Shown: positions 27,192-35,891 of the stretch, piece by piece
How positions within the stretch are numbered: the stretch's first letter is position 1
How the letters are laid out: each line of letters starts with the position of its first letter
Assembly (NCBI RefSeq): GCF_007830265.1
Contig: NZ_VLKE01000001.1
Span: 2,480,001 to 2,544,000, forward strand
Reading direction: 5' to 3'
DNA from: Micromonospora olivasterospora
GTDB lineage: Bacteria > Actinomycetota > Actinomycetes > Mycobacteriales > Micromonosporaceae
DNA length: 64,000 bases
The notes under the pieces: model-generated
Database searches by the model: none
Told to the model about the DNA's origin: nothing
The model's input: only the letters and a program-made list of their open reading frames with translations
Position numbers and translations under genes: made by a program

Positions 27192-27299
27192 TCGCCTTCC
27201 CGGCCGAACGCCGGGCGGGCCACCGGTTGACGGCGGGCCCGATCTTCCGCGGCGCTATCCTCCACCGGTGACCCAGAGTCGTACGAGGGAGGACTCAGC

Positions 27300-28031
27300 A
27301 TGATCGGGATGGTGCTCGCGGCCGGAGCGGGACGCCGGCTGCGCCCGTACACCGACACCCTGCCCAAGGCGCTGGTGCCGGTGGACGGCGACACCACCAT
27401 CCTCGACATCGCGCTGCACAACCTCGCCGAGGTCGGGCTGACCGAGGTCGTGGTCGTCGTCGGGTACGCCGCCGAGGCGGTCCGCGAACGGCAGGACGCG
27501 CTGGAGAAGCGCCACGGCGTGCGGATCACCCTGGTACACAACGACCGGGCCGAGGAGTGGAACAACGCGTACTCGCTGTGGCTGGCCCGCGAGCACTTCG
27601 CCCGGGGCGTGCTGCTGGTCAACGGCGACACCGTGCACCCGGTGAGCGTGGAGAAGACGCTGCTGGCCGAGCGCGGGCCGGCCATCCTGCTCGCGGTCGA
27701 CACGATCAAGGTGCTGGCCGAGGAGGAGATGAAGGCCACCTTCGACGCCGCCGGCCAGCTCACCCGGATCACCAAGCTGATGGACCCGGCCGAGGCGTAC
27801 GGGGAGTACATCGGGGCGACGCTGATCGAGCCGCAGGCGGCCGACGCGCTCGCCGACGCGCTGGAGGCGACCTGGCGCCGCGACCCGAACCTCTACTACG
27901 AGGACGGCTACCAGGAGTTCGCCGACCGGGGCGGGGAGGTGCGGGCGGCGCCCATCGGGGACGTCTCGTGGGTCGAGGTCGACAACCACGCCGACCTGGC
28001 CCGCGCCCGGGAGATCGCGTGCCGCTACTAG
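27300..28031 (+). CDS. Sugar/alcohol-phosphate cytidylyltransferase-like nucleotidyltransferase
   Basis: 243 aa. NTP-transferase fold: GMVLAAGAGRRLRPYTDTLP at the start (nucleotide loop), then PKALVPV with the conserved Lys, LVNGDTVHP with the metal Asp, and IGDVSWVEVDNHADLARA at the end. This is the layout of phosphocholine and inositol-1-phosphate cytidylyltransferases. The next gene overlaps by 13 nt and encodes a polyol-phosphate dehydrogenase, followed by a CDP-alcohol transferase, so the expected product is a CDP-alcohol. GAGGGAGGA precedes the ATG. Confidence 0.82.
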   Translation: MIGMVLAAGAGRRLRPYTDTLPKALVPVDGDTTILDIALHNLAEVGLTEVVVVVGYAAEAVRERQDALEKRHGVRITLVHNDRAEEWNNAYSLWLAREHFARGVLLVNGDTVHPVSVEKTLLAERGPAILLAVDTIKVLAEEEMKATFDAAGQLTRITKLMDPAEAYGEYIGATLIEPQAADALADALEATWRRDPNLYYEDGYQEFADRGGEVRAAPIGDVSWVEVDNHADLARAREIACRY

Positions 28032-29086
28032 CCCGGACGGTCCTCACCCCGCTGCACATCGACGTACGGCGGGGCGCGGTGGCCGATCTCGCCGCGATCC
28101 TCGCCGACGGTCGGATCTCCGCCGGGGGCGACGTCGCGGTGGTGGTCGGTCCGGGGCAGGGCGAGCAGATCGCCGAGCTGATCCGCCCGTCGCTGCGCTC
28201 GGCGGACGTGTTCACCGTGACCGGGGGCACGCTCGACGCCGCCGACGACCTGGGCGCCAAGCTGCGCGACCGGTCGTACGACGCGGTGGTCGGCATCGGC
28301 GGCGGCAAGACCATCGACGTGGCGAAGTACGCCGCCACCCGGCGCGGCCTGCCCATGGTCACCGTGGCGACCGGCCTGGCCAACGACGGAATCGCCTCCC
28401 CGGTGGCCAGCCTGATCACCGACGGGATCAAGGGCTCGTACGGGGTGCACATCCCGATCGCCGTGATCGTGGACCTGGACTTCGTGGAGGCCGGCCCGGA
28501 GCGGCACAACCGGGCCGGGATCGGCGACGTGGTCAGCAACATCAGCGCGCTGGCCGACTGGGAGCTGGCCCGGCAGGTCCGCGGCGAGCCGGTCGACGGG
28601 CTGGCCGCCTCGCTGGCCCGGATGGGCGCCGAGGCGGTGCTCGCCCACCAGGGCGACATGAGCGACGACGGGTTCGTCACCGTGCTGGCCGAGGCGCTGA
28701 TCTCCACCGGCCTCGCGATGGCGGTCTGCGGCACCAGCCGCCCGGCCAGCGGCGGCTGCCACGAGATCATGCACGCCGTCGACGCGCTCTACCCGGGCAC
28801 CGCCTCGCACGGCGAGTTGGCCGGGCTCGGCGCGCTCTTCTGCACCTTTCTGCGCGGCGACGAGCGCCGGTTCGTGGAGATGTCGGCCTGCCTGGCCCGG
28901 CACGGCCTGCCCCGGCTGCCCGCCGAGGTCGAGCTGACCGACGACCAGTTCGTGGCGGCGGTGCAGTTCGCGCCGGCCACCCGGCCGGACCGCTACACGA
29001 TCCTCGAACACCTCGCGATGTCGCCTTCCGAGACGCGGGAGCGGCTGGCAGACTACGCCGGTGCACTCCGCGACCACCTTGGCTGA
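28019..29086 (+). CDS. Glycerol-1-phosphate dehydrogenase-like (AraM/EgsA family) enzyme
   Basis: 355 aa. Iron-containing alcohol dehydrogenase superfamily: NAD(P)-binding GIGGGKTID (92-100), NDGIASPVAS (122-131, equivalent to the HDGIASP motif of archaeal EgsA and Bacillus AraM), and metal ligands Asp170 (GIGDVVSN), His248 (CHEIMHAVD) and His264 (TASHGELAG). These enzymes reduce dihydroxyacetone phosphate to sn-glycerol-1-phosphate. The GTG lies inside the previous gene and the end overlaps the next, so the trio is one translational unit. Another polyol phosphate as substrate is possible. Confidence 0.82.
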   Translation: MPLLARTVLTPLHIDVRRGAVADLAAILADGRISAGGDVAVVVGPGQGEQIAELIRPSLRSADVFTVTGGTLDAADDLGAKLRDRSYDAVVGIGGGKTIDVAKYAATRRGLPMVTVATGLANDGIASPVASLITDGIKGSYGVHIPIAVIVDLDFVEAGPERHNRAGIGDVVSNISALADWELARQVRGEPVDGLAASLARMGAEAVLAHQGDMSDDGFVTVLAEALISTGLAMAVCGTSRPASGGCHEIMHAVDALYPGTASHGELAGLGALFCTFLRGDERRFVEMSACLARHGLPRLPAEVELTDDQFVAAVQFAPATRPDRYTILEHLAMSPSETRERLADYAGALRDHLG

Positions 29087-29786
29087 GCCGTCCCGCCCCT
29101 CCGTCGCCGACTTCCACCGGGTGAACCGGGGCGGCGGCCTGTTCAGTGAGTCGGTCAGCCAGTGGTTGGGAGCGGCGTTCGCGCTGGTCGCGCAGCGGCT
29201 CGGGCTGCGCCCCACCGCCCTGTCGATGACCAACCTGGTGCTCGGCCTGGCCACCTCGCTGACCGTGGTGGTCCTCGCCGGCCCGGTCGCCGCGGGGGAC
29301 GCACCGGCCTGGGTGGTCGGGCTGGTCGCGCTGGTCGGCTGGCAGGTCGCGTACGCCCTGGACTGCGCCGACGGGCAGCTGGCCCGGGTGACCGGGCAGG
29401 GCAACCCCGCCGGTGCCCGGGTCGACGTGCTCTGCGACGTGGCCGCCCAGATCGCCCTGGTGGCCGCGCTGGCCGCCACGGCCGTGGCCCAGCACCCGTC
29501 GACGCCGACCTGGCTGGTCGCGGTCTTCGCCGGCACGTGGATGGTCAACCTGGTGACCTCGGTGATGCAGGCCGGCCCGAACGCGGCCAGCATGGTCACC
29601 TCGACCAGCCTGCCGGTCCGGCTGGTCAAGCTGGTCCGCGACTACGGCGCGGTGATCTTCGGCGCCGCCCTGGTGCTGCTGTTCGCCCCGGCCCTCACCC
29701 TCTGGGTGATCGTGGCGTTCACGGTCGTCAACGGCGGCTTCCTCCTGGCCAGCATCGCCTTCTCGGCCCGCGCCTCCCTCCGCTGA
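29061..29786 (+). CDS. CDP-alcohol phosphatidyltransferase family protein
   Basis: 241 aa. Membrane enzyme with the full catalytic signature DG-x2-AR-x8-G-x3-D-x3-D, read from DCADGQLARVTGQGNPAGAR followed by VDVLCD. Five or six transmembrane helices. It transfers an alcohol phosphate between a CDP-alcohol and an acceptor. The GTG start lies 26 nt inside the preceding dehydrogenase gene, so it works with the cytidylyltransferase and dehydrogenase. Which component is the CDP-activated one is not settled by sequence. Confidence 0.88.
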   Translation: MHSATTLAEPSRPSVADFHRVNRGGGLFSESVSQWLGAAFALVAQRLGLRPTALSMTNLVLGLATSLTVVVLAGPVAAGDAPAWVVGLVALVGWQVAYALDCADGQLARVTGQGNPAGARVDVLCDVAAQIALVAALAATAVAQHPSTPTWLVAVFAGTWMVNLVTSVMQAGPNAASMVTSTSLPVRLVKLVRDYGAVIFGAALVLLFAPALTLWVIVAFTVVNGGFLLASIAFSARASLR

Positions 29787-29854
29787 CCCCGCGCCCCGCG
29801 CAGGGGCCGCAGAGAACGCGCGCGGGAGCATCCGCGAAGAGCAGAGACGGTCGG

Positions 29855-31120
29855 TCAGCGGCGGGCGGTGGCGGCGAGGTCGGCGTAGACGTCGATGAGG
29901 CGCTTCGTGACCACGTCGGGGTGGAAGGTGCGCTCGTAGCGGGCGCGGGCGGCCGGCGCCAGCCGCGCCGCCTCGGCGCGGGCCACCGACAGGGCGGCGG
30001 CCAGGGCGGCCGGCTCCGGCGGCACGACCCAGCCCGTCTCGCCCGTCACCACGCCGGTCGGCAGGGGCACCCGGCCCGCCCCCGGGGCGGCGGAGGCGAC
30101 GGCGGCCGGGCCGGTGCCGGCGGGCTCCCGGGGGGCGTCCGCGCCCACCAGGTACGGGATGCCGCCGAGGGCGGTGCCGAGCACCGGCCGGCCGCTCGCC
30201 AGCGCCTCGATGATCACGGTGGGCAGCACGTCGTGCCAGGTGGAGGCGGCCACGACCACCGCGCTGGCCTCGATCGCCGCGCGCACCCCGGCGCGGTCCA
30301 GCGGCCCGAGGAAGGTCACGTCGGCGCGCTCGGCCGCGGCGGCCTCGGCCAGCGGCCGCAGCTCGCCGTCGCCGGCGATCCGCAGCGGACCGAGCGCGCC
30401 GTCCGGGTGCCGCCGCCAGGCGTCCAGCAGCAGGCCGAGCCCCTTCTCCGGGGTGAGCCGTCCCATGAACAGGAAGCCGTCGCCGAGCGGCGCCGGGCGC
30501 CCGGGGTCCGGGATGCCGTTGGGCTTCACCACGATGCGTTCGGCGGGCACGCCGTAGTCGCGCAGGTGGTCGGCGACCGCCGAGGTGAGCGCGATGTAGC
30601 GGTCCACCGAGTGCCAGGTGCCCCGGTGCACGGCCAGCGTGGTGGCCATGAGGGCGCTCTGCGCCCGGGACCCCCGGTAGCAGCGGTGCACGATCGCCGG
30701 CACGCCGAGCGCCCGACCCCGGCAGTCCTGGCAGATCATCCCGTCGCGGAAGTACAGGCCGGAGGAGCAGACCTGCCGGTAGTTGTGCACGGTCTGCACC
30801 ACCGGCACGCCGTGCCTGTGCGCGGTCCGCACCACCCAGGGCGAGAGCAGCGGGTACGGGTTGTGCAGGTGCAGCACGTCCGGGCGGTGCTCGGTGATCA
30901 GCCGGCTCAGCTCCTGCTGGGCGCGCGGGGCGTAGATCGGGGACAGCGGCAGCAGCGCCTTGGCCGTCTTCGGCAGGCTGGGGATCTCGTCGGAGCTGCG
31001 CAGGAACGGCAGCACCTCCATCCCGGCGGCGGTGAGCTGGGCGATCTCCGCGTCGACGATGGTGTTCTCGCCGGACGGCTGGGCCTCCCGGTACCGGTTG
31101 TGCGCCACCACGATTCTCAC
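29855..31120 (-). CDS. Family 4 glycosyltransferase
   Basis: 421 aa, GT-B fold. The N-terminal domain has VVAHNRYREAQPSGENTIVD, PDVLHLHNPYPLLSPWV and a Cys-rich insert (QVCSSGLYFRDGMICQDCRG ... HRCYRG) seen in a subset of GT4 enzymes. The C-terminal donor-binding domain has LFMGRLTPEKGLGLLLDAW and EALASGRPVLGTALGGIPYL. It stands alone on the minus strand between the CDP-alcohol operon and the Fpg-type gene. Probably polymer biosynthesis; acceptor unknown. Confidence 0.9.
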   Translation of the reverse strand: MRIVVAHNRYREAQPSGENTIVDAEIAQLTAAGMEVLPFLRSSDEIPSLPKTAKALLPLSPIYAPRAQQELSRLITEHRPDVLHLHNPYPLLSPWVVRTAHRHGVPVVQTVHNYRQVCSSGLYFRDGMICQDCRGRALGVPAIVHRCYRGSRAQSALMATTLAVHRGTWHSVDRYIALTSAVADHLRDYGVPAERIVVKPNGIPDPGRPAPLGDGFLFMGRLTPEKGLGLLLDAWRRHPDGALGPLRIAGDGELRPLAEAAAAERADVTFLGPLDRAGVRAAIEASAVVVAASTWHDVLPTVIIEALASGRPVLGTALGGIPYLVGADAPREPAGTGPAAVASAAPGAGRVPLPTGVVTGETGWVVPPEPAALAAALSVARAEAARLAPAARARYERTFHPDVVTKRLIDVYADLAATARR

Positions 31121-31132
31121 GGGCAGAAAGGC

Positions 31133-31138
31133 TACCGT
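31133..31138 (+). promoter_or_regulatory. Leaderless-type -10 box TACCGT
   Basis: TANNNT hexamer ending 6 nt before the ATG of the Fpg-type gene; transcription would begin at or next to the start codon, which also lacks a ribosome site. Confidence 0.5.
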
Positions 31139-31144
31139 GGGCTG

Positions 31145-32005
31145 ATGCCAGAGCTACCGGAGGTGGAAGCGCTCGCCGGCTACCTGCGCGAGCGCGCGGT
31201 GGGGCGGCGCGTCGACCGGGTCGAGGTCGCCGCGATCAGCGCCCTGAAGACGTACGACCCGGCGCCCGCCGCCGTGTCGGGTCGCGCGGTGACCGACGCC
31301 CGGCGGCACGGCAAGTTCCTCGACGTGGTCTTCGACGGCGACCTGCACCTCGTGGTGCATCTGGCCCGGGCCGGCTGGCTGCACTACCGGGAGTCGTTCC
31401 CCTCCACCGCCCCGCTTCGTCCCGGCAAGGGGCCGATCGCCCTGCGGGTCCGGCTCGACGACGGCTCCGGATTCGACCTGACGGAGGCGGGCACCCAGAA
31501 GAAGCTGGCCGCGTACCTGGTCGCCGACCCGGCGCAGGTGCCCGGGGTGGCCAAGCTCGGCCCGGACGCGCTCGCCGCCGACCTGCCCACCTTCGCCGAG
31601 CGGATCCGCGGCCGCCGGGGCCAGGTCAAGGGCGTGCTGACCGACCAGGCGGTGCTGGCCGGGGTGGGCAACGCGTACTCGGACGAGATCCTGCACGCGG
31701 CAAGGCTGTCGCCGTTCGCGCTCACCGACCGGCTGACCGACGCTCAGGTGGCCGCCCTGCACGAGGCGACCCGGCGGGTGCTCGGGGACGCGGTGACCCG
31801 GTCGCTGGGGCAGAAGGCGGCCGAGCTGAAGGGGGAGAAGCGCTCCGGGCTGACCGTGCACGCCCGGACCGGGCTGCCCTGTCCGGTCTGCGGGGACACG
31901 GTGCGCGAGGTGTCGTTCGCCGACTCCAGCCTCCAGTACTGCCCGACGTGCCAGACCGGCGGCAAGCCGTTGGCTGACCGACGGTTGTCGCGACTCGTAC
32001 GGTGA
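31145..32005 (+). CDS. Formamidopyrimidine-DNA glycosylase family protein (Fpg/Nei)
   Basis: 286-aa base-excision repair enzyme. The N-terminal catalytic MPELPEVE (Pro2, Glu3) and beta-hairpin Lys in RRHGKFLD are present, as are the H2TH region QAVLAGVGNAYSDEILHAA and the C-terminal four-Cys zinc finger CPVCGDTVREV...YCPTC. It removes oxidised bases. The ATG follows a TACCGT box by only 6 nt, suggesting a leaderless mRNA. It lies between two polysaccharide genes but is a general repair gene. Confidence 0.93.
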   Translation: MPELPEVEALAGYLRERAVGRRVDRVEVAAISALKTYDPAPAAVSGRAVTDARRHGKFLDVVFDGDLHLVVHLARAGWLHYRESFPSTAPLRPGKGPIALRVRLDDGSGFDLTEAGTQKKLAAYLVADPAQVPGVAKLGPDALAADLPTFAERIRGRRGQVKGVLTDQAVLAGVGNAYSDEILHAARLSPFALTDRLTDAQVAALHEATRRVLGDAVTRSLGQKAAELKGEKRSGLTVHARTGLPCPVCGDTVREVSFADSSLQYCPTCQTGGKPLADRRLSRLVR

Positions 32006-32256
32006 GTAACGCCACTCGGGGACTACCGAGCGGAATGACCCATCGCGTGCCGATCATCCCGCTCGACGCCTCTACCCCGACCCTCATCCATCGGTATAGT
32101 GGCTCGGTCCCCGGCTTTCGCACCTGAGGTGGAGCCGGCCGGATCCCAGCGGCTACACGGGCCCCCGTCCCTCGGGTCGGCGTCCGGTGCGGGTTCCGCG
32201 TGGGAAACTGAACGGTGGGCGACCCGGGCCCTCACTGCGAGTGAGCGGCACGCGTC
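32006..32256 (+). promoter_or_regulatory. Promoter region of the polyprenyl-P sugar transferase gene
   Basis: 251 nt without a gene. TATAGT at 32095-32100 is the best -10-like hexamer nearby, implying a leader of about 150 nt. CTCACTGCGAGTGAG at 32229-32243 forms a small perfect stem (CTCACT/AGTGAG) shortly before the start codon. No recognised riboswitch. Confidence 0.4.
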
Positions 32257-33834
32257 ATGCGGGAGGACATGGGTGAGGTGACGACAAGCCTCCAGCGCCC
32301 GGTAACCAACACAGGCCGGAGCAAACACGTGCGGCACGTCGACAGCTTCGAGATCCAGCCGCCGACACCGCCGTCGCACAACGGCGTACCCCGGTCGGCC
32401 TGGGCTCGCGCCCGCCGACGCGTCTCCCGCTGGCACCGTCCCTACACCGCGGCCCTGCTGCTGCTCGACTCGGGCGCGGCGGCGTTGGCCAGCTTCCTGG
32501 CCATCCAGATCTTCCAGCAGGCGGCGTCGGGCTTCAGCAGCGCACACGAGTCGTGGTTCTACACGGTCGCGTTCGTCCTGCTCCCGCTCGGCTGGTTGAT
32601 CATCCTGTGGGGCAACCGGGCGTACGACCGGCGATACCTCGGCCTCGGGCCGGACGAGTTCAAACGGGTGATCCGGGGCGGGGTGGCCGTCGCCGCCACC
32701 GTCTCCTTCATCGCGTTCGCCCTCAAGGCCGACCTCTCCCGGTGGACGGTCGGCTTCGCGCTGCTCGGCGCGCTGCTGCTGATCCTGCTCGGGCGGATGC
32801 TGGCGCGGCTGACCCTGCACCTGATCCGCCGCCGGGCCGGCCAGGCCGGGCACCGGATGGTCCTCGTGGGCACCCTGCCGGAGTGCCTGGAGGTCTACGC
32901 GGCGGTCACCCGCAACCCGAGCGCCGGGCTGGTGCCGGTGGCCATCCACATCACCGACGGGTACGCGGCGGCCCGCGGCATGGACACCCCCGTTCCCGTG
33001 TACGCGGGCCGGGACGTGCTCGCCCTCGTCCGCGAGGTCGGCGGCGACACGATCGCGGTCTGCGGCTCGGCCAGCGCCGAGCCGGGCGAGTTGCGCCGGC
33101 TGGCCTGGCAACTGGAGGGCTCCGGCGTCGACCTGGTGGTCGCCCCGCAGCTCACGGACATCGCCGGCCCCCGGGTGCACATCCGCCCGATCGAGGGCCT
33201 GCCGCTGCTGCACGTCGAGGAGCCGACCCTGTCGGGCCCGGCGCTGCTGGCCAAGAACCTGATGGACCGGGTCGCCGCCGGCCTCGGCCTGGTGCTGCTG
33301 ATCCCGGTGTTCGTCGCGATCGCCGTTGCCATCCGGCTCTCCGACCGCGGCCCGGTCTTCTTCCGCCAGCCCCGCGTCGGCCACGAGGGGCGCACCTTCC
33401 GGGTGTGGAAGTTCCGCACCATGTACGTCGACGCCGAGGATCGGCTGGCCAGCCTGGTCGACCAGAACGAGACCGACGGCATGCTGTTCAAGATGAAGCA
33501 GGACCCGCGGGTCTTCCCGGTGGGCCGCTTCCTGCGGGCCTCCTCGCTCGACGAGCTGCCCCAGCTGATCAACGTGCTCAAGGGCGAGATGTCCCTGGTC
33601 GGGCCGCGCCCGCTGCCGGCCGACGACGGCGACTTCCTCGGCGACGTGCGCCGCCGGCTCCTGGTCCGGCCCGGCATGACCGGCCTGTGGCAGGTCTCCG
33701 GCCGCTCCGACCTGTCCTGGGACGAGGCGGTCCGGCTGGACCTCTACTACGTCGACAACTGGTCGCTCGCGTACGACCTGAGCATCCTGTGGCGCACGGT
33801 GGGCGTGGTGCTGGCCCGCAAGGGCGCGTACTAG
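32257..33834 (+). CDS. Exopolysaccharide polyprenyl glycosylphosphotransferase (initiating sugar transferase)
   Basis: About 525 aa, WbaP/CpsE type. Four N-terminal transmembrane helices, a Rossmann-like cytosolic region (HRMVLVGTLPECLEVYAAVT), a fifth helix (AAGLGLVLLIPVFVAIAVAI), then the catalytic sugar-transferase domain with KFRTMYVDAEDRL, SLVGPRPLPADD and RPGMTGLWQVSGRSDLSW. It attaches the first sugar-1-phosphate to undecaprenyl phosphate, starting repeat-unit synthesis. The start is uncertain: ATG 32257, ATG 32269 or GTG 32278; GGGAGG lies at 32261-32266 and best serves the last. Confidence 0.92.
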   Translation: MREDMGEVTTSLQRPVTNTGRSKHVRHVDSFEIQPPTPPSHNGVPRSAWARARRRVSRWHRPYTAALLLLDSGAAALASFLAIQIFQQAASGFSSAHESWFYTVAFVLLPLGWLIILWGNRAYDRRYLGLGPDEFKRVIRGGVAVAATVSFIAFALKADLSRWTVGFALLGALLLILLGRMLARLTLHLIRRRAGQAGHRMVLVGTLPECLEVYAAVTRNPSAGLVPVAIHITDGYAAARGMDTPVPVYAGRDVLALVREVGGDTIAVCGSASAEPGELRRLAWQLEGSGVDLVVAPQLTDIAGPRVHIRPIEGLPLLHVEEPTLSGPALLAKNLMDRVAAGLGLVLLIPVFVAIAVAIRLSDRGPVFFRQPRVGHEGRTFRVWKFRTMYVDAEDRLASLVDQNETDGMLFKMKQDPRVFPVGRFLRASSLDELPQLINVLKGEMSLVGPRPLPADDGDFLGDVRRRLLVRPGMTGLWQVSGRSDLSWDEAVRLDLYYVDNWSLAYDLSILWRTVGVVLARKGAY

Positions 33835-33867
33835 CGCACGGAGGGCCGCAGCCGTCAGGATCGCTGC

Positions 33868-35091
33868 GTGGCAGGCAACCTCTCCGCCGTCGTCGGCGTG
33901 GTCTCGCTCGGCACGGCACTGGCCGCGGCGCTGTACGCGGTCGCCCGGCTGCGCGCCCGACGGGGCATCGCCACGGCGACCCAGCGGGCCACGTACGAGG
34001 TGCTGCACACCGCCGGGCTGGCCGCCGAGCCCCTGCGCGCGGGGCTGACGGAGGCGGGCGCGGCGAAGGCCGTACGCCACCTGCGGGCCCTGGTGGGGGC
34101 GGCCGGGCTGGCCCTGACGGACCGGGACCGGCTGCTCGCCCTCGACGGGCGCGGCGGGCACCACGCCGACCAGCTGCTCGCGGCGGCCCAGCGGGCGACG
34201 GCGGGCGGGCGGTCGACGGTGCTGGGGGAGTCGGAGCTGCACTGCGACCGGGTCGACTGCCCGGTCCGCGGGGCGGTGGTGGCCCCGCTGCGCGCCGACG
34301 GCCGGGTGGTCGGGGCGCTGGTCGCCGTCGCGGACGGTCCCCCCGCCCCGGGGTTGGTCCAGGCCACCCTGGAGACCGCGCACTGGGCCGGCAACCAGCT
34401 CGCCCTGGCCGAGCTGGACCGCTCCCGCGAGCGGCTGGCCCGCGCCGAGGTACGCGCGCTGCGCGCCCAGATCAGCCCGCACTTCATCTACAACGCGCTG
34501 ACGGCGATCGGCTCGTTCGTCCGCACCGACCCGGAGCGGGCCCGGGAGCTGATCCTGGAGTTCGCCGAGTTCACCCGGTACTCCTTCCGGGCGCACGGGG
34601 AGTTCACCACGCTGGCCGAGGAGCTGCGCTCGATCGACCGCTACCTGACCATCGAGCGGGCCCGGTTCGGCGACCGGCTCCAGGTGCGACTCCAGATCGC
34701 CCCGGAGGTGCTGCCGGTGACGCTGCCGTTCCTCTGCCTCCAGCCGCTGGTGGAGAACGCGGTCCGGCACGGGTTGTCACGCAAGCCCGGCACCGGCATG
34801 GTGAGCATCGAGGCCCGGGACGCGGGCGCGGAGTGCCACATCACGGTGGAGGACGACGGAGTGGGCATGGACCCGACGACGCTGACCGCCGGCATCGCCG
34901 AGCTGGCCGGCGCCGGCAGCGACCCGACCGACGACGCGGGCCAGCACGTCGGCCTCTCGAACGTCGACGAGCGGCTGCGCTCGGCGTTCGGGGACCGGTT
35001 CGGCCTGGTCGTCGAGACGGGGCTCGGCTCCGGTACGCGGGTGAGCCTGCGGGTGCCGAAGTTCCACCCCGGCGTACGGGCCGGTTCGTGA
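33868..35091 (+). CDS. LytS/YpdA-type sensor histidine kinase
   Basis: 407 aa. One N-terminal membrane helix (VVGVVSLGTALAAALYAVA), a GAF-like region (about 40-170), then the HPK7-type phospho-acceptor His205 in QISPHFIYNAL. The ATPase domain has the N-box LQPLVENAVRHGL and G-box DDGVGM. Its GTG start lies 34 nt after the sugar transferase gene and its stop overlaps the response-regulator start (GTGA). It probably controls LytTR promoters, possibly for cell-surface or export functions. Confidence 0.92.
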   Translation: MAGNLSAVVGVVSLGTALAAALYAVARLRARRGIATATQRATYEVLHTAGLAAEPLRAGLTEAGAAKAVRHLRALVGAAGLALTDRDRLLALDGRGGHHADQLLAAAQRATAGGRSTVLGESELHCDRVDCPVRGAVVAPLRADGRVVGALVAVADGPPAPGLVQATLETAHWAGNQLALAELDRSRERLARAEVRALRAQISPHFIYNALTAIGSFVRTDPERARELILEFAEFTRYSFRAHGEFTTLAEELRSIDRYLTIERARFGDRLQVRLQIAPEVLPVTLPFLCLQPLVENAVRHGLSRKPGTGMVSIEARDAGAECHITVEDDGVGMDPTTLTAGIAELAGAGSDPTDDAGQHVGLSNVDERLRSAFGDRFGLVVETGLGSGTRVSLRVPKFHPGVRAGS

Positions 35092-35855
35092 GCGTGACTC
35101 CGCCCGGCTTCCTCCGGGTGCTGGCGGTGGACGACGAGCCGCCGGCGCTGGACGAGCTGGCGTACCACCTGCGGGCCGACCCCCGGGTGGCCCGGCTGCA
35201 CACGGCGGGGGACGCGACCGAGGCGCTGCGGGTACTCCGCGACGGCGACGTGGACGTGGTCTTCCTGGACATCCGGATGCCCGGGCTGGACGGCATGGAG
35301 CTGGCCCGGGTGCTGCGCCGGTTCGCCCGGCCCCCGGCGATCGTCTTCGTCACCGCGTACGACGACGGCGCGGCGGACGCCTTCGACCTGGGCGCCACCG
35401 ACTACGTGCGCAAGCCGGTGCGGGCCGAGCGGCTGGCCGAGTCGCTGCGCCGGGTGATCGGCTCCCGGGTGGTGCCGTCGCACCCGGCGGCCCTGGCCCG
35501 CGCGGAGGAGGACCCGACGATCCCCGTCGAGCTGGCCGGCACCACCCGGATGCTGCCGCGCTCGGCGGTGCGCTGGGTCGAGGCGCAGGGCGACTACGCC
35601 CGGCTGCACACCGCCGACGGCTCGCACCTGGTCCGGGTGTCGCTGGCCACCCTGGCGGAGCGCTGGGCGGACGCCGGTTTCGTCCGCATCCACCGCTCGT
35701 ACCTGGTGCAGCTGAAGCTGATCGCCGAGCTGCGACTGGTCAACTCCGGGTACGTGGTGGTGGTCGACTCCACCGAGCTGCCGGTGAGCCGCCGGCACAC
35801 CCGGGAGCTGAAGGACAAGCTGGTCCGGGCGGCGAAGCAGGACTGGAACCGCTGA
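35088..35855 (+). CDS. LytTR-family response regulator
   Basis: 255 aa. Receiver domain with acidic pair VDDE (14-17) and phospho-acceptor Asp61 in VFLDIRMPG; Lys in YVRKPVRAERL. The C-terminal half (from about 145) is a LytTR DNA-binding domain (RSAVRWVEAQGDYARLHT ... FVRIHRSYLVQLKLI ... LPVSRRHTRELK). Partner of the LytS-type kinase, joined by a GTGA overlap. Confidence 0.93.
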   Translation: MSVTPPGFLRVLAVDDEPPALDELAYHLRADPRVARLHTAGDATEALRVLRDGDVDVVFLDIRMPGLDGMELARVLRRFARPPAIVFVTAYDDGAADAFDLGATDYVRKPVRAERLAESLRRVIGSRVVPSHPAALARAEEDPTIPVELAGTTRMLPRSAVRWVEAQGDYARLHTADGSHLVRVSLATLAERWADAGFVRIHRSYLVQLKLIAELRLVNSGYVVVVDSTELPVSRRHTRELKDKLVRAAKQDWNR

Positions 35856-35891
35856 CCGGGCCGGCTGCGGTGTCATCGGGACGGCGACCCG

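Noticed and set aside
32023..34770. Very long minus-strand open frame (over 900 codons) opposite the sugar transferase and kinase genes
   Set aside because: Its translation is low-complexity (Gln/Arg/Asp/Gly/Val-rich) and it is antisense to two genes with clear domain motifs; such open antisense frames are a by-product of very high GC content.
9463..35855. PKS/NRPS or other classical secondary-metabolite cluster
   Set aside because: No ketosynthase, adenylation, carrier or terpene cyclase domains; the gene set is that of a surface glycopolymer.
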